A stretch of 64,000 bases of DNA from Sinomicrobium weinanense. GTDB taxonomy: Bacteria > Bacteroidota > Bacteroidia > Flavobacteriales > Flavobacteriaceae. Each line of letters begins with the position of its first letter. Positions within the stretch are counted from its first letter, which is position 1. The notes below the pieces were generated by a model. That model was not told the DNA's origin. It saw nothing but the letters and a program-made list of their open reading frames with translations, and did no database searches. The DNA lies in the NCBI RefSeq assembly GCF_018863395.1, contig NZ_JAHKRR010000004.1:124001-188000 (forward strand). The letters are read 5' to 3'. Positions 35,635 to 45,795 of this stretch are shown here, piece by piece. The position numbers were made by a program, and so were the translations under genes.

Positions 35635-37134
35635 CTAGTAAATCCGGCTGTATATCTCGGCTTCTCCTATTCTTTTGATAAAACGATATTGCGTGGCCAG
35701 TATGTTCTTAAAGTATATATTGTCCGGAGAGTCGTCTTTCATAAAAGGTATTTTCCCCTTTTCCGTAACAATGATCTGCGGATTGATCACGGAACAGATA
35801 TACCGTATTTCTTCCACACTGTTTTTCCGGGGATTGTCATAAAAGGGGTAGAGTTGTTCCCGGTCCAGGTTGGAAGGATGGGTTACCGACTTTGTGGGCG
35901 GATCTTCGTTAGTAAGCCAGTATCCGATGTGGTTTTCCAGGAAAAAGACCGATTGCACATTGCCAAAGTGTGTGTTGATATATTTAGGAACCTCGATACC
36001 TTCGCCATTGTAGAGGGATTTTCCATCCAAAGCCCGGTCACCGAGAAAACAGTATTCTCTTATGGGTTCGAACTGAATGAGTAACAACACCACGGCGACA
36101 AAAGGGGTATAGGCTACTTTCAGGGGCCATTTTATATGGCTTACAATGATGGCCAGCGGCAATATCAGGTAGGGGTAAAGCTGAATGAGGTAATGGCTGT
36201 TCATCTCACCCGATTGTATAAAAGAAAACATGGTTCCTGCAAGTGCAAGTAAAATATAGGTGTAGTTCCTGCACCGTTTCGGGAAACACCTTTTTCTGCT
36301 GTTGAGAAAGATCAGGACAGCAGCGATGCCGATAAAGGGCAGCAGATCCACAAAGGCATCGATATTATTGGCCGGGTCCGGAGTGTCGTAATGTAGTGGT
36401 GCCAGTATAACCGATTCCCACCAGACCCATAAAAGGCCGTCTATGTAATAAGGGATGATGGTGAGGAGCACCGGGACCAGAATCCCCGTTCCGTATAAAA
36501 ATCCTTTTTGTATTGAAGTGTAAATACCTTTTTCCCGGTATTCGAAGAACATAAGGCCAAGTCCTATAAAGAGAATGGGATAAGCCAGGTTGAGTTTTGT
36601 CATGGCAGCAATGCCAAAAAGGGCCCCGGCCAGAAAAATATGCCATTTTCGGGAAGCCTTGATCAGGAACCAGAATGCAGGGACGGCGAATAGCATGGAA
36701 AGGTGCTCTGTCATCACGCCCTGCACATTGCCGAACAAGCTGGACAAAAAGATATAGAGCATTCCGCACCAGAACCCTACGGCCCGTTTTCCGGACAAAC
36801 GGTCGCCGATCCTGAACATGTACAGCGATGTAACAGCGATGCCAATAGTACCTGCAAGCCGGATGGCGATAAAACTCTTACCGAAAATTTTAATGATGGC
36901 AGCAAAGAAAAAGAAAGCGAGCGGAGGTTTGAGGTCCCAGAGAGCGGTATATGGCAGGTGCCCTTCCGCCCAGGACTGCCCCATGAGGATAAATGTACTT
37001 TCGTCCCGGTCTATATAGTCCCGGAAAAAGAAAGGGAAGCGGATAAACAGGGCTACTCCCAGAAAGATCAGGAAGATCTGATAGTACTTTAGGGGGGAAT
37101 AATTAATGTTAAACCCCTGTTTTAATAGGTTCAA
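35635..37134 (-). CDS. GT39-like (ArnT/PMT type) glycosyltransferase
   Basis: The 499-residue membrane protein has about ten hydrophobic segments. The first periplasmic loop carries FRDYIDRDESTFILMGQ, with the acidic pair typical of GT-C enzymes that use lipid-linked sugars, followed by LPYTALWDLKPPLAFF. It probably transfers a sugar from a polyprenyl phosphate to a lipid or protein on the periplasmic side; donor and acceptor are unknown. The start codon appears to be TTG, since no ATG or GTG precedes the first helix in frame. It sits in opposite orientation between bioD and bioA. Confidence 0.85.
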   Translation of the reverse strand: MNLLKQGFNINYSPLKYYQIFLIFLGVALFIRFPFFFRDYIDRDESTFILMGQSWAEGHLPYTALWDLKPPLAFFFFAAIIKIFGKSFIAIRLAGTIGIAVTSLYMFRIGDRLSGKRAVGFWCGMLYIFLSSLFGNVQGVMTEHLSMLFAVPAFWFLIKASRKWHIFLAGALFGIAAMTKLNLAYPILFIGLGLMFFEYREKGIYTSIQKGFLYGTGILVPVLLTIIPYYIDGLLWVWWESVILAPLHYDTPDPANNIDAFVDLLPFIGIAAVLIFLNSRKRCFPKRCRNYTYILLALAGTMFSFIQSGEMNSHYLIQLYPYLILPLAIIVSHIKWPLKVAYTPFVAVVLLLIQFEPIREYCFLGDRALDGKSLYNGEGIEVPKYINTHFGNVQSVFFLENHIGYWLTNEDPPTKSVTHPSNLDREQLYPFYDNPRKNSVEEIRYICSVINPQIIVTEKGKIPFMKDDSPDNIYFKNILATQYRFIKRIGEAEIYSRIY

Positions 37135-37194
37135 TGTTAGTCAGGTTTAGCTACAATTCTCATCTTTGCAAGATACTATAAATAACGACCTGTG

Positions 37195-38466
37195 ATGAAA
37201 AATATTTCGGACCGTGATAAAAAACATATCTGGCATCCTTTAACCCAGCATAAGTTACACCCCGATGCCATTGCCATTACCCGGGCAAAAGGGGCGGTAT
37301 TGTACGATGAAGAAAATAAGGAATATATAGATGGGATAGCCTCGTGGTATACATGTATGTATGGGCACTGTAATGATCATATCATCCGGAAGGCCCATGC
37401 CCAGATGCAGCGGCTGGACCATGTGGTGTTCAGCGGGTTTACTCACGATGTGGCCGTGGAGCTTTCGGAAGCGCTTATGGAGATACTGCCCCAAAATCAG
37501 CAAAAACTGTTTTTCTCCGACAACGGTTCTACCGCTTCGGATGTGGCTATAAAAATGGCGCTGCAATACCACTTTAACCGGGGAAAGAAAAAAAATATAC
37601 TGGTTGCTTTTGAAGAAGGTTTCCACGGTGATACCTTCGGGGCGATGTCTGTTTCCGGGTTGTCGGTATACAACGGCCCGTTCGAGGATTTTTTCCTTAC
37701 TGTGGAACGTATACCCGTGCCCACCGGGGAAAATAATGAAGAAGTGCTGGAAAAACTCCGGCGAATAATAAGTGAGGATAACGTAGCCGGATTTATTTAC
37801 GAACCGCTGGTACAGGGGGCGGCTGCGATGAAAATGCACGACAGGGAGGGCCTTAATGCACTGATCGGGCTTTGTAAGGAAAACGATGTTATTACCATAG
37901 CCGATGAGGTGATGACCGGTTTCGGGAAGACCGGTAAGAACTTTGCTTCGGAATACATGGATAACCAGCCGGATATTATCAGTATGTCCAAAGCATTGAC
38001 CGCCGGTATGCTGCCCATGGCCATAACGAGCTGTACCCGGAAGGTATACGATGCCTTTTACAGCGATGATATATCGAAAGGACTGTTTCACGGGCATACC
38101 TATTCGGCCACTCCCTTAGCCTGTTCGGTTGCCCTGGCAGGGATTGAACTTCTGCGGTCGGAAGAAATGCAGCAAAATTTACAGCGGGTCATGGAATCGC
38201 ACCGGGAATTTGACAAAAGGGTCCGGAATCATCATAAAGTAGCTGCTACCCGTCAGCTCGGGGTCATCTACGCTCTCGATCTTAATATACAGATGGAACG
38301 TTACGGAAACCTCCGGGACAAGCTGTTCCGTTTCTTTATGGACAACGGTGTGTTCCTGCGGCCGTTGGGTAATACGATCTATATTCTCCCGCCTTATGTG
38401 GTTACCGGTGAACAACTGCAAAAAATATACGACAGTATTGAACGGGCATTGGATGAGGTAGTGTAG
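37195..38466 (+). CDS. bioA: Adenosylmethionine-8-amino-7-oxononanoate aminotransferase
   Basis: This 423-residue PLP aminotransferase makes 7,8-diaminopelargonate from the BioF product, normally with S-adenosylmethionine as amino donor. Motifs: HIWHPLTQH at the N-terminus, ASWYTCMYGHCN, FSDNGSTASDVAIKMA, FEEGFHGDT, IADEVMTGFGKTG and the PLP Lys266 in SMSKALTAG. A GTG precedes the chosen ATG at 37195 by one codon. A SET-domain gene follows after 137 bases and then a ketoacyl synthase, all on the plus strand. Confidence 0.95.
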   Translation: MKNISDRDKKHIWHPLTQHKLHPDAIAITRAKGAVLYDEENKEYIDGIASWYTCMYGHCNDHIIRKAHAQMQRLDHVVFSGFTHDVAVELSEALMEILPQNQQKLFFSDNGSTASDVAIKMALQYHFNRGKKKNILVAFEEGFHGDTFGAMSVSGLSVYNGPFEDFFLTVERIPVPTGENNEEVLEKLRRIISEDNVAGFIYEPLVQGAAAMKMHDREGLNALIGLCKENDVITIADEVMTGFGKTGKNFASEYMDNQPDIISMSKALTAGMLPMAITSCTRKVYDAFYSDDISKGLFHGHTYSATPLACSVALAGIELLRSEEMQQNLQRVMESHREFDKRVRNHHKVAATRQLGVIYALDLNIQMERYGNLRDKLFRFFMDNGVFLRPLGNTIYILPPYVVTGEQLQKIYDSIERALDEVV

Positions 38467-38603
38467 GTAAACTGAATACCAATGCCTTACTATAATTCAG
38501 GACCGCTCGGGATACGGGTGGCAGATGTATGGAAATTTTTGTGGGTACCCGATCGGCGAATCGAAAAATGTGCTACATTCGTAGTATGATTTTTATAACA
38601 TAG

Positions 38604-39197
38604 ATGATCCATCCGCATACCGAGCTGCAATTCATTTCCGATGAAATGGGTTACGGCGTTGTGGCTACACAACTCATTCCCAAGGGAACGATTACCTGGG
38701 TCCAGGACAAGCTGGATATTGTGCTTACCTCCGGTCAGATCGAAGAAATGAGCGATTTTTACAAGGACATTCTCGATATTTACACTTTCCGGAACAACAA
38801 AGGCGACTATGTGCTCTGCTGGGACCACGCCAAGTATGTAAACCACAGTTTTAAAAGTAATTGTCTCACAACTCCTTATGATTTTGAGATTGCCATAAGG
38901 GACATTTACCCCCGGGAGCAATTGACCGATGACTATGGGTATCTCAACGTGTCCAGGCCTTTTCGGGCAGTTTACGAGGGGACGAGGCGCAGGGTGGTAT
39001 ACCCGGACGATCTGCTCAGGTATCACAAGAAATGGGACCATTTCATTTCTGAAGCATTTGCCCGTATTCCGGACGTGGAACAACCGCTGGAGGAGATACT
39101 GCCGGAAGAGACCCTGAAGAAAATACGAAATATTCATAAAGGAAAGGAGAAACTGGAGTCCATATTGTCCTGTTACTTTCCGGCAGCGGGAAAATAA
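38604..39197 (+). CDS. SET-domain protein, probable lysine methyltransferase
   Basis: The 197-residue cytoplasmic protein carries the SET core: GYGVVATQLIPKGTITWV (SAM-binding strand), KYVNHSFKSNC (the NHS motif) and REQLTDDYGYLN, equivalent to the ELTxDYG active-site motif. The post-SET region holds one Cys near the C-terminus and no clear zinc cluster. Bacterial SET proteins methylate lysines of specific proteins, but no target can be named. It is the only non-biotin gene on this strand between bioA and the ketoacyl synthase and might modify a biotin-pathway or carrier protein; this is conjecture. Confidence 0.85.
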   Translation: MIHPHTELQFISDEMGYGVVATQLIPKGTITWVQDKLDIVLTSGQIEEMSDFYKDILDIYTFRNNKGDYVLCWDHAKYVNHSFKSNCLTTPYDFEIAIRDIYPREQLTDDYGYLNVSRPFRAVYEGTRRRVVYPDDLLRYHKKWDHFISEAFARIPDVEQPLEEILPEETLKKIRNIHKGKEKLESILSCYFPAAGK

Positions 39198-39202
39198 ATG
39201 TT

Positions 39203-39210
39203 TACCTTTG
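39203..39210 (+). promoter_or_regulatory. -7 promoter element of the ketoacyl synthase gene
   Basis: TACCTTTG matches TAnnTTTG. It overlaps a GGAGG word (39210-39214) placed nine bases before the GTG start, so the leader would be very short. This is the same octamer as in front of bioF, which suggests shared promoter strength or control. Confidence 0.5.
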
Positions 39211-39223
39211 GAGGCAAAAAGCT

Positions 39224-40384
39224 GTGCAAAAAACTATTTCCATTACGGCGATATCTTCCGTTTCATCACTGGGTATTCATGCAGGTTCCGTATGGGAGAA
39301 CTACCTCCGTCCCGGTCACCTCATTTCTGAAAGGGACTTCGGGACAGACCGCGCTTATGTATCCGGACTGATTTCCGAAGGGGAAGAAGAAATAAAGATG
39401 CTCCGGGAATCCGATCCCAAATACAAAAGCCTGGACAATTCGGTGTTATACGCGATTTACACTTCGAGAAATGCGGTAAAACAAGCAGGTTGGGGAAAAG
39501 GAACCTCTTTCGGGATCAATATAGGTTCTTCCCGGGGGGCTACGGGGCTTTTTGAGGAATATCACCGGGAGTACCTGGAACGGGGAAAGGTGGGAACACT
39601 GGCTTCACCAACAACCACGCTCGGAAACATATCTTCCTGGGTAGGACACGACCTGCAGACCAATGGCCCGCAGATATCCCATTCCATTACCTGTTCTACG
39701 GCCTTACATGCCTTACTGAACGGAATGGCATGGATACAGGCGGGAATGGCAGACCGTTTCCTCGTTGGAGGAAGCGAAGCACCGCTGACGCCGTTTACCA
39801 TAGCTCAAATGAAAGCCCTGAAGGTATATGCCAGGGAAGAAGAGGAGGGCTTCCCCTGCAAGGCATTAGATATGGAAAAAAGTTCCAATACCATGGTGCT
39901 CGGTGAAGGAGCAGCGGTAGTCTGCCTGGAAAAAGGGAAAAAAGACAACGCCCTGGCCTGCGTGAAAGGGATCGGCTATGCGACGGAAGTATTAAAACAC
40001 AATATTTCCATTTCCACTGAGGCCGATTGTTTTCAACGCTCCATGAAAATGGCACTGGGAGAAATGTCTCCGGAAGAGGTCGATGTCGTTGTTATGCACG
40101 CACCGGGGACCATTAAAGGAGATCTGTCCGAATACAATGCCATCCGGAAAGTGTTTGGCGATCATATGCCCGCGCTTACAACCAATAAATGGAAAATAGG
40201 GCATGGTTTTGGTGCTTCGGGCACACTTAGCCTGGAGCTGGCTGTGCTCATGATGCAATATCAAAAGTTTATACCGGTGCCTTTTGATTTGAAACAAAAA
40301 ACTCCCGAAAAGATCAAAAAGGTGATGGTCAACGCCGTGGGATTTGGCGGAAATGCTGTGAGTATACTGGTGTCGATGGATTGA
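39224..40384 (+). CDS. Beta-ketoacyl synthase in the biotin cluster
   Basis: The 386-residue thiolase-fold enzyme has the KAS I/II triad: Cys in SITCSTALHALL, His in VVMHAPGTIKGD and His in KWKIGHGFGASG. The start is GTG with GGAGG nine bases upstream. FabF-type enzymes extend acyl-ACP with malonyl-ACP. The divergent N-terminus and location after bioA suggest a specialised copy that may build the pimeloyl precursor; I recall similar placements in other flavobacteria. No bioC, bioH or bioG is in the window, so the precursor route is undetermined. Confidence 0.85.
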   Translation: MQKTISITAISSVSSLGIHAGSVWENYLRPGHLISERDFGTDRAYVSGLISEGEEEIKMLRESDPKYKSLDNSVLYAIYTSRNAVKQAGWGKGTSFGINIGSSRGATGLFEEYHREYLERGKVGTLASPTTTLGNISSWVGHDLQTNGPQISHSITCSTALHALLNGMAWIQAGMADRFLVGGSEAPLTPFTIAQMKALKVYAREEEEGFPCKALDMEKSSNTMVLGEGAAVVCLEKGKKDNALACVKGIGYATEVLKHNISISTEADCFQRSMKMALGEMSPEEVDVVVMHAPGTIKGDLSEYNAIRKVFGDHMPALTTNKWKIGHGFGASGTLSLELAVLMMQYQKFIPVPFDLKQKTPEKIKKVMVNAVGFGGNAVSILVSMD

Positions 40385-40429
40385 GAGCGAAGAAGGGGCT
40401 AAAAACTGAGATTAGTCCACTGTCACCCC

Positions 40430-40477
40430 GAGCGTAGTCGAGGGGTTTGGTCAGTTCAAGACATCTCGACTACGCTC
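40430..40477. repeat. Dispersed repeat with GAGCGTAGTCGAG inverted ends
   Basis: GAGCGTAGTCGAG (40430-40442) and its exact reverse complement (40465-40477) lie between the convergent ketoacyl synthase and sdhB genes. Words from the same family (CTTCGACTATGCTCAG) recur near 60455. Confidence 0.7.
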
Positions 40478-40493
40478 GATGTGAGAGATTGAG

Positions 40494-41237
40494 TTATTTT
40501 ACACTGGCCTTCAGGTACTCGCGGTTCATTCTTGCGATGTTCTCGAGGGAAATACCTTTCGGGCATTCTATTTCACATGCACCGGTATTGGTACAGTTCC
40601 CGAAACCTTCCAGGTCCATTTGTTTGACCATGTTCATAACGCGTTCCGTAGCTTCTGTCTCTCCCTGGGGGAGCAGAGCAAATTGAGATACCTTGGCCGA
40701 GGTAAATAGCATGGCACTGGCGTTCTTACAGGCTGCCACACAGGCGCCACACCCGATGCAGGTAGCTGCATCAAAGGCTTTGTCTGCTTTGTGTTTTTCA
40801 ATCGGGATACCATTGGCGTCCTGGGTGTTTCCGGAAGTGTTTACCGAAATATACCCTCCTGCGTGCTGTATACGGTCGAAGGCGCTGCGGTCTACAACGA
40901 GGTCTTTGATCACAGGAAATGCCCTGGCACGGAAAGGTTCTATATAAATGGTGTCCCCGTCCTTGAATTTACGCATGTGCAACTGGCAGGTAGTGATTCC
41001 TCTGCCGGGACCGTGAGGTTCTCCGTTGATCTGCAGGGAACACATACCACAGATCCCTTCACGACAGTCATGGTCAAAGGCTACGGGCTCTTTTCCTTCG
41101 TTGACCAGCTGGTCGTTGAGGATGTCCAGCATCTCGAGGAATGAGCTGTCGGGCGAAATGTTCTCTACCTTGTATGTTTCCATGGCGCCTTTAGTGTTTG
41201 CATTTTTCTGGCGCCATATTTTTAGTGTGAGATTCAT
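40494..41237 (-). CDS. sdhB: Succinate dehydrogenase/fumarate reductase iron-sulfur subunit
   Basis: The 247-residue subunit carries three clusters that relay electrons from the flavoprotein to quinone: CREGICGMC for [2Fe-2S], [11 protein letters not shown] and [12 protein letters not shown] for the [4Fe-4S] and [3Fe-4S] centres. It resembles type B complexes (Bacteroides, Wolinella, Bacillus) more than the four-subunit E. coli complex. It is the last gene of the operon sdhC-sdhA-sdhB, 101 bases after sdhA. It lies on the cytoplasmic face of the inner membrane. Confidence 0.96.
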   Translation of the reverse strand: MNLTLKIWRQKNANTKGAMETYKVENISPDSSFLEMLDILNDQLVNEGKEPVAFDHDCREGICGMCSLQINGEPHGPGRGITTCQLHMRKFKDGDTIYIEPFRARAFPVIKDLVVDRSAFDRIQHAGGYISVNTSGNTQDANGIPIEKHKADKAFDAATCIGCGACVAACKNASAMLFTSAKVSQFALLPQGETEATERVMNMVKQMDLEGFGNCTNTGACEIECPKGISLENIARMNREYLKASVK

Positions 41238-41338
41238 TTGTTATGTCGTTATGCGTTATTATTGTTGTAGGCTTGCAAAACATCACCAAAAGGAGGCGTA
41301 ATACAGCCTGTGTGGGCACAATGCATTGCGCCCTTACA

Positions 41339-43348
41339 TTATTTGTATGAACGGGTTTTCAGTTCCACATTCTTAAATTCGAGATCTTCTTTGTGCATGA
41401 TAGCCTCAGACGGTTTTCCGGTGTATTCCCATGCAGCTACATAGGTGTAATTTTCGTCGTCCCGTTTTGCTTCTCCTTCTTCGGTCTGGTATTCTTCCCT
41501 GTAATGACCTCCGCAGGATTCATTTCTTTCGAGGGCGTCACGGGCAAACAGTTCTCCCAGTTCGAGGAAATCGGCCACACGGCCTGCTTTTTCCAGCTCC
41601 TGGTTAAATTCTTCCGCGGTTCCCGGGACCTTCACCTCTTTCCAGAACTGCTCGCGTAATTCGGAAATTTCATGGATGGCTTCGTTCAAGCCTTTGGCAT
41701 TTCTGGCCATTCCTACCTTGTTCCACATGATAAGGCCGAGCTTTTTGTGGAAGTAGTCCACTGAATGCTTACCATTGTTGTTGATGAGCTGTTGAATTTG
41801 CCCGGTAACGTTTTTCTCTGCTTCATCAAATTCCGGGGTATCTGTCGGTATGGGGCCCGTGCGGATATCATCGGCCAGGTAATCACCGATAGTGTAGGGT
41901 AGAACGAAATACCCGTCGGCCAGCCCCTGCATCAGGGCAGAAGCCCCGAGGCGGTTTGCACCGTGGTCGGAGAAGTTGGCCTCTCCTATGGCGTACAGGC
42001 CGGGAACAGTGGTCATCAGGTTGTAATCTACCCAGATACCTCCCATGGTGTAGTGTACCGCAGGATATATTTTCATCGGGGTTTTATATGGATTGTCATC
42101 GGTGATCTGTCGATACATGTCGAAGAGGTTGCCGTACTTGGAAGCAACGACTTCTTCACCGAGTGCCGTGATCTTTTCTTTAGAAGGGTTGTGGATGCCC
42201 TGGATGTGAGCCTGTTCTTTTCCGTATCTTTCAATGGCGGAGGCAAAATCGAGGAAAACCCCTTCTTTAGTACTGTTGTTCACCACGCCAAAACCGGCAT
42301 CGCAACGTTCCTTGGCTGCCCTGGAGGCTACATCCCGCGGCACGAGGTTACCGAATGACGGGTAACGCCGTTCCAGGTAATAGTCCCTTTCTTCTTCGGG
42401 GATATCAGTGGGCTTCAGTTTCCCTTCGCGTACGGCCTGGGCATCTTCCAGTTTTTTTGGCACCCAGATACGTCCGTCATTACGGAGAGATTCGGACATC
42501 AGGGTGAGCTTGGATTGCTGGTCGCCGTGAACAGGGATACAGGTAGGGTGTATCTGTGTATAGCAAGGATTGGCAAAATAGGCTCCCCGCTTGTGTATTT
42601 TCCATGCGGCCGTGGCATTAGACCCCATCGCATTGGTAGAGAGGAAGAATACATTTCCATATCCTCCGGAAGCGATAACCACGGCATGGGCCGAATGTCT
42701 TTCGATTTCCCCGGTGATAAGGTTCCGGGCAATAATTCCCCGGGCTTTGCCATCGACAACGACTACATCGAGCATTTCGTGGCGGTTATACATGCTGATC
42801 TTCCCCTTGGCGATCTGGCGGTTCATGGCAGAATAGGCTCCCAGGAGCAATTGCTGCCCGGTCTGTCCCTTGGCGTAGAATGTACGGGATACCAGCACCC
42901 CTCCGAAAGAACGGTTGTCGAGGAGCCCGCCGTAATCTCTTGCAAAAGGCACGCCTTGTGCCACACATTGATCTATGATATTGCCGGAAACTTCCGCCAG
43001 GCGATATACATTGCCTTCGCGCGAACGGTAGTCGCCCCCTTTGATGGTGTCGTAAAACAACCGGTAAACGGAGTCACCGTCGCCCTGGTAGTTCTTGGCA
43101 GCGTTGATCCCGCCCTGTGCGGCAATGGAGTGGGCGCGGCGGGGGGAATCCTGGTAGCAAAATGCCTTTACATTATATCCCAATTCGGCCAGGGTGGCTG
43201 CTGCCGACCCTCCGGCAAGCCCGGTTCCCACGACAATAACATCGATCTTACGCTTGTTGGCAGGGTTTACCAGCCGGATATTATTTTTATGATTGGTCCA
43301 CTTGTCTGCTAAAGGGCCTTGTGGTATTTTGGAATCTAAAGTAGCCAT
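41339..43348 (-). CDS. sdhA: Succinate dehydrogenase/fumarate reductase flavoprotein subunit
   Basis: The 669-residue subunit has the FAD-binding Rossmann motif [18 protein letters not shown] and [13 protein letters not shown] with the His expected to carry covalent FAD. Catalytic-domain motifs include [11 protein letters not shown] and [19 protein letters not shown]. It oxidises succinate to fumarate, or the reverse, on the cytoplasmic side. Length and motifs match type B complexes. The gene begins nine bases after sdhC, so the two are cotranscribed. Confidence 0.97.
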   Translation of the reverse strand: MATLDSKIPQGPLADKWTNHKNNIRLVNPANKRKIDVIVVGTGLAGGSAAATLAELGYNVKAFCYQDSPRRAHSIAAQGGINAAKNYQGDGDSVYRLFYDTIKGGDYRSREGNVYRLAEVSGNIIDQCVAQGVPFARDYGGLLDNRSFGGVLVSRTFYAKGQTGQQLLLGAYSAMNRQIAKGKISMYNRHEMLDVVVVDGKARGIIARNLITGEIERHSAHAVVIASGGYGNVFFLSTNAMGSNATAAWKIHKRGAYFANPCYTQIHPTCIPVHGDQQSKLTLMSESLRNDGRIWVPKKLEDAQAVREGKLKPTDIPEEERDYYLERRYPSFGNLVPRDVASRAAKERCDAGFGVVNNSTKEGVFLDFASAIERYGKEQAHIQGIHNPSKEKITALGEEVVASKYGNLFDMYRQITDDNPYKTPMKIYPAVHYTMGGIWVDYNLMTTVPGLYAIGEANFSDHGANRLGASALMQGLADGYFVLPYTIGDYLADDIRTGPIPTDTPEFDEAEKNVTGQIQQLINNNGKHSVDYFHKKLGLIMWNKVGMARNAKGLNEAIHEISELREQFWKEVKVPGTAEEFNQELEKAGRVADFLELGELFARDALERNESCGGHYREEYQTEEGEAKRDDENYTYVAAWEYTGKPSEAIMHKEDLEFKNVELKTRSYK

Positions 43349-43357
43349 AATCGCGAA

Positions 43358-44020
43358 TTATAGTGAATTGAAATAGTGAAAAAGGGCGATGAATATGAAC
43401 CCCAGCGGGATCAGTATCGCATATGCTTTTCCAATTTTTTTGACGGCGGGAGTGTATTTGTTGTTAAAGCCCACGGACTGGAATGAGGAACTGAACCCGT
43501 GCAACAGGTGCAGTGCCAGTAAAACGAACGCGATGCAATACAGAGCTACCCTTACCGGGTCATGGAACTTTTCTACCATTTCCCCGAAGTACCTGTTGGG
43601 GTCCTCAGGAAGGAAATGAACGTATTTATGGGCGATCTCCGGAAACCAGAAATCGTAGAAGTGAAGCCCCAGGAAAGCCAGGATCACTATACCGCTGTAT
43701 ATCATGTTCCTGGACATCCAGGAAGAATTGGCATTACCTTTATATTGTACGTATTTGATGTTTCTCGCACTCTTGTTCTTCGCCTCCAGGATAAAACCCA
43801 TGACGAAGTGAAACACAACGCCGAAGATAAGTATGGGTTGCAGGATAAACTGCACTAAGGGGTTGGTACCCATAAAATGGGAAAACTCGTTAAAGAGGTC
43901 GGCGCTGAGTACCGAGGAGAAATTAATAATAAAATGTTGCAGGAGAAACAGTAACAAAAAGATCGCAGAAAGAGCCATGGCGACTTTTCTTGCAATGGAA
44001 GATTTTATGAATCCGCTCAT
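43358..44020 (-). CDS. sdhC: Succinate dehydrogenase cytochrome b subunit (sdhC type B)
   Basis: The 220-residue membrane anchor has five hydrophobic helices with His residues in LLFLLQHFIINF, FGVVFHFVMGF, FLGLHFYDFW and LLALHLLHGF, fitting a single dihaem cytochrome b. That explains why no sdhD is present. It reduces menaquinone. It heads the operon and has a well-matched promoter 25 bases upstream of its ATG. Confidence 0.94.
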   Translation of the reverse strand: MSGFIKSSIARKVAMALSAIFLLLFLLQHFIINFSSVLSADLFNEFSHFMGTNPLVQFILQPILIFGVVFHFVMGFILEAKNKSARNIKYVQYKGNANSSWMSRNMIYSGIVILAFLGLHFYDFWFPEIAHKYVHFLPEDPNRYFGEMVEKFHDPVRVALYCIAFVLLALHLLHGFSSSFQSVGFNNKYTPAVKKIGKAYAILIPLGFIFIALFHYFNSL

Positions 44021-44044
44021 CGGTTTTGTAGTTTTTTAACCTGA

Positions 44045-44076
44045 CAAAAGTACTGCTCAGAAAGATTTTGGACAAA
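44045..44076 (-). promoter_or_regulatory. Promoter of sdhCAB
   Basis: On the minus strand TTTG (44076-44073) is followed after exactly 20 bases by TACTTTTG (44052-44045). This is a full Bacteroidota consensus promoter; the leader to the sdhC ATG would be about 18-20 bases. Confidence 0.75.
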
Positions 44077-44449
44077 CTTTGTCTCTTGTTTTAAAGGCAA
44101 TTTAGAATGAATTTAAAGAAAAAGCGGAGTTCCGTAACAGAATAATGGCTTTTGCAGGAAATGATAACGAAAAAAGTGGATAGACCCACCTTTTCCGCGT
44201 TTGTTACAGTTTAAACTTTAAGAGGATAAAAACACATCATTCGCATGCAAATTTATACTTTTGCTTCACGGCGATAATTCCGTAGAATCTTCAAAAAAAA
44301 TGATTTCTTATGAAATGCCCATAGTACAAAACGGAAATCAACCGATTAATGAGCTTAGGGCATTCCATGCCTGTGCTGAGCACTTCGGTAAACTCAGTAT
44401 ATCACTTGTCGAAGCATGACCTAATTAAAAACAAATAAAAAAGTAACAA
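44077..44449. other. Intergenic region between sdhC and the aminopeptidase
   Basis: It contains TACTTTTG on the plus strand (44256-44263), a possible -7 element for the aminopeptidase. From 44300 to 44419 runs a 39-codon frame (MISYEMPIVQNGNQPINEL at its start) whose end lies in repeat-like DNA (GTGCTGAGCACTTCGG, CTTGTCGAAGCATGAC). I do not recognise the peptide; it may be a remnant. No other gene is supported. Confidence 0.4.
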
Positions 44450-45742
44450 ATGAAATACGATCCTATTGACAGGAATCTGTTTATAAAGAACCGAGCCAAA
44501 TTTACCTCTAAAATGAAACCGAAGAGCGTTGCGGTCTTTAACAGTAATGATATCTATCCCATAGGAGCGGACAGCACCTTGCCTTTTCAGCAATCGCGCG
44601 ACCTTTTTTACCTGAGCGGTGTGGACCAGGAAGAGAGTATCCTGGTGCTTTTTCCGGATGCGATAGACCCCAAGCACCGGGAGATCCTTTTTGTACGGGA
44701 GACCAACGAGCACATTGCCATCTGGGAAGGAGCCAAGCTCACCAAGGAAAAGGCCTTTGAAGTGAGTGGTATAAAGACGGTGTACTGGCTTACGGATTTT
44801 GAGAAGGTGTTTTTCGATATTATGACCGAAGCCGAGAACGTATACTTCAATACCAACGAGCATTATCGCCAGGCCGTGGAAACCGAGACCCGGGAAGATC
44901 GGTTTATCAAATGGTGCAAGGAAAAATTCCCGGCACACAAGTGGGAAAAGAGCAACCCCATACTGCAAAAAATACGGGGCGTAAAAGAGCCCCGGGAAAT
45001 AGAGTTGATCGGGCATGCATGCAGCATTACGGAAAAAGGCTTTAAACGGGTGCTCGGGTTTGTAGAGCCCGGAGTTTGGGAATATGAGATCGAGGCGGAA
45101 TATATGCACGAATTTCTGAGGAACAGGTCGAAAGGATTTGCATATACCCCGATCGTCGGTTCCGGTTTCAATGCCTGTGTGCTTCATTACATTGAAAACA
45201 ACCAACAGTGCAAAGACGGGGATATGCTGTTAATGGATGCAGGGGCCGAATACGCCAATTATTCCAGTGATATGACCCGTACCATACCTGTAAACGGCCG
45301 CTTTACCCCGAGACAGAAGCAGGTGTATAACGCTGTTCTCCGGGTAAAGGACGAAGCTACTAAAATGCTTGTTCCGGGTACTTTATGGGCCGAATACCAC
45401 AGGGAGGTTGGTAAGCTGATGACCTCCGAACTGCTCGGCCTGGGCCTGCTGGATAAAGCCGATGTACAAAATGAAAACCCCGACTGGCCGGCCTATAAAA
45501 AGTATTTTATGCACGGAACTTCCCATCACATAGGTCTGGATACGCACGATTATGGTGCACTGAAAACCCCTATGCAGGCCGATATGGTGTTTACGGTAGA
45601 ACCCGGCATTTATATCCCCGGGGAAAAAATGGGGATACGCCTGGAAGACGATGTAGTGATACAGGAACAGGGAGAACCGGTAAACCTGATGAAGAATATC
45701 CCGATAGAAGTAGAAGAGATCGAGGAATATATGAATAAATAA
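44450..45742 (+). CDS. Xaa-Pro aminopeptidase (M24B, PepP-like)
   Basis: The 430-residue enzyme removes N-terminal residues preceding proline. An N-terminal domain (about 1-170) precedes the creatinase-like pita-bread domain. The five metal ligands are visible: Asp in LLMDAGAEYANYSSDMTRT (two Asp), His in MHGTSHHIGLDTHD, Glu in TVEPGIYIPG and Glu in GIRLEDDVV, fitting a dinuclear manganese or cobalt centre. No signal peptide is present, so it is cytoplasmic. It is a single gene with a repeat after it. Confidence 0.93.
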   Translation: MKYDPIDRNLFIKNRAKFTSKMKPKSVAVFNSNDIYPIGADSTLPFQQSRDLFYLSGVDQEESILVLFPDAIDPKHREILFVRETNEHIAIWEGAKLTKEKAFEVSGIKTVYWLTDFEKVFFDIMTEAENVYFNTNEHYRQAVETETREDRFIKWCKEKFPAHKWEKSNPILQKIRGVKEPREIELIGHACSITEKGFKRVLGFVEPGVWEYEIEAEYMHEFLRNRSKGFAYTPIVGSGFNACVLHYIENNQQCKDGDMLLMDAGAEYANYSSDMTRTIPVNGRFTPRQKQVYNAVLRVKDEATKMLVPGTLWAEYHREVGKLMTSELLGLGLLDKADVQNENPDWPAYKKYFMHGTSHHIGLDTHDYGALKTPMQADMVFTVEPGIYIPGEKMGIRLEDDVVIQEQGEPVNLMKNIPIEVEEIEEYMNK

Positions 45743-45795
45743 CAGGCTGATACCCGTATTTGCCTGAAAGGAATGTCTGAAAAGTCTTCTACATC

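Noticed and set aside
44300-44419. 39-codon plus-strand frame before the aminopeptidase
   Set aside because: A possible -7 element precedes it, but its end lies in repeat DNA and no family is recognisable; mentioned only in the intergenic entry.
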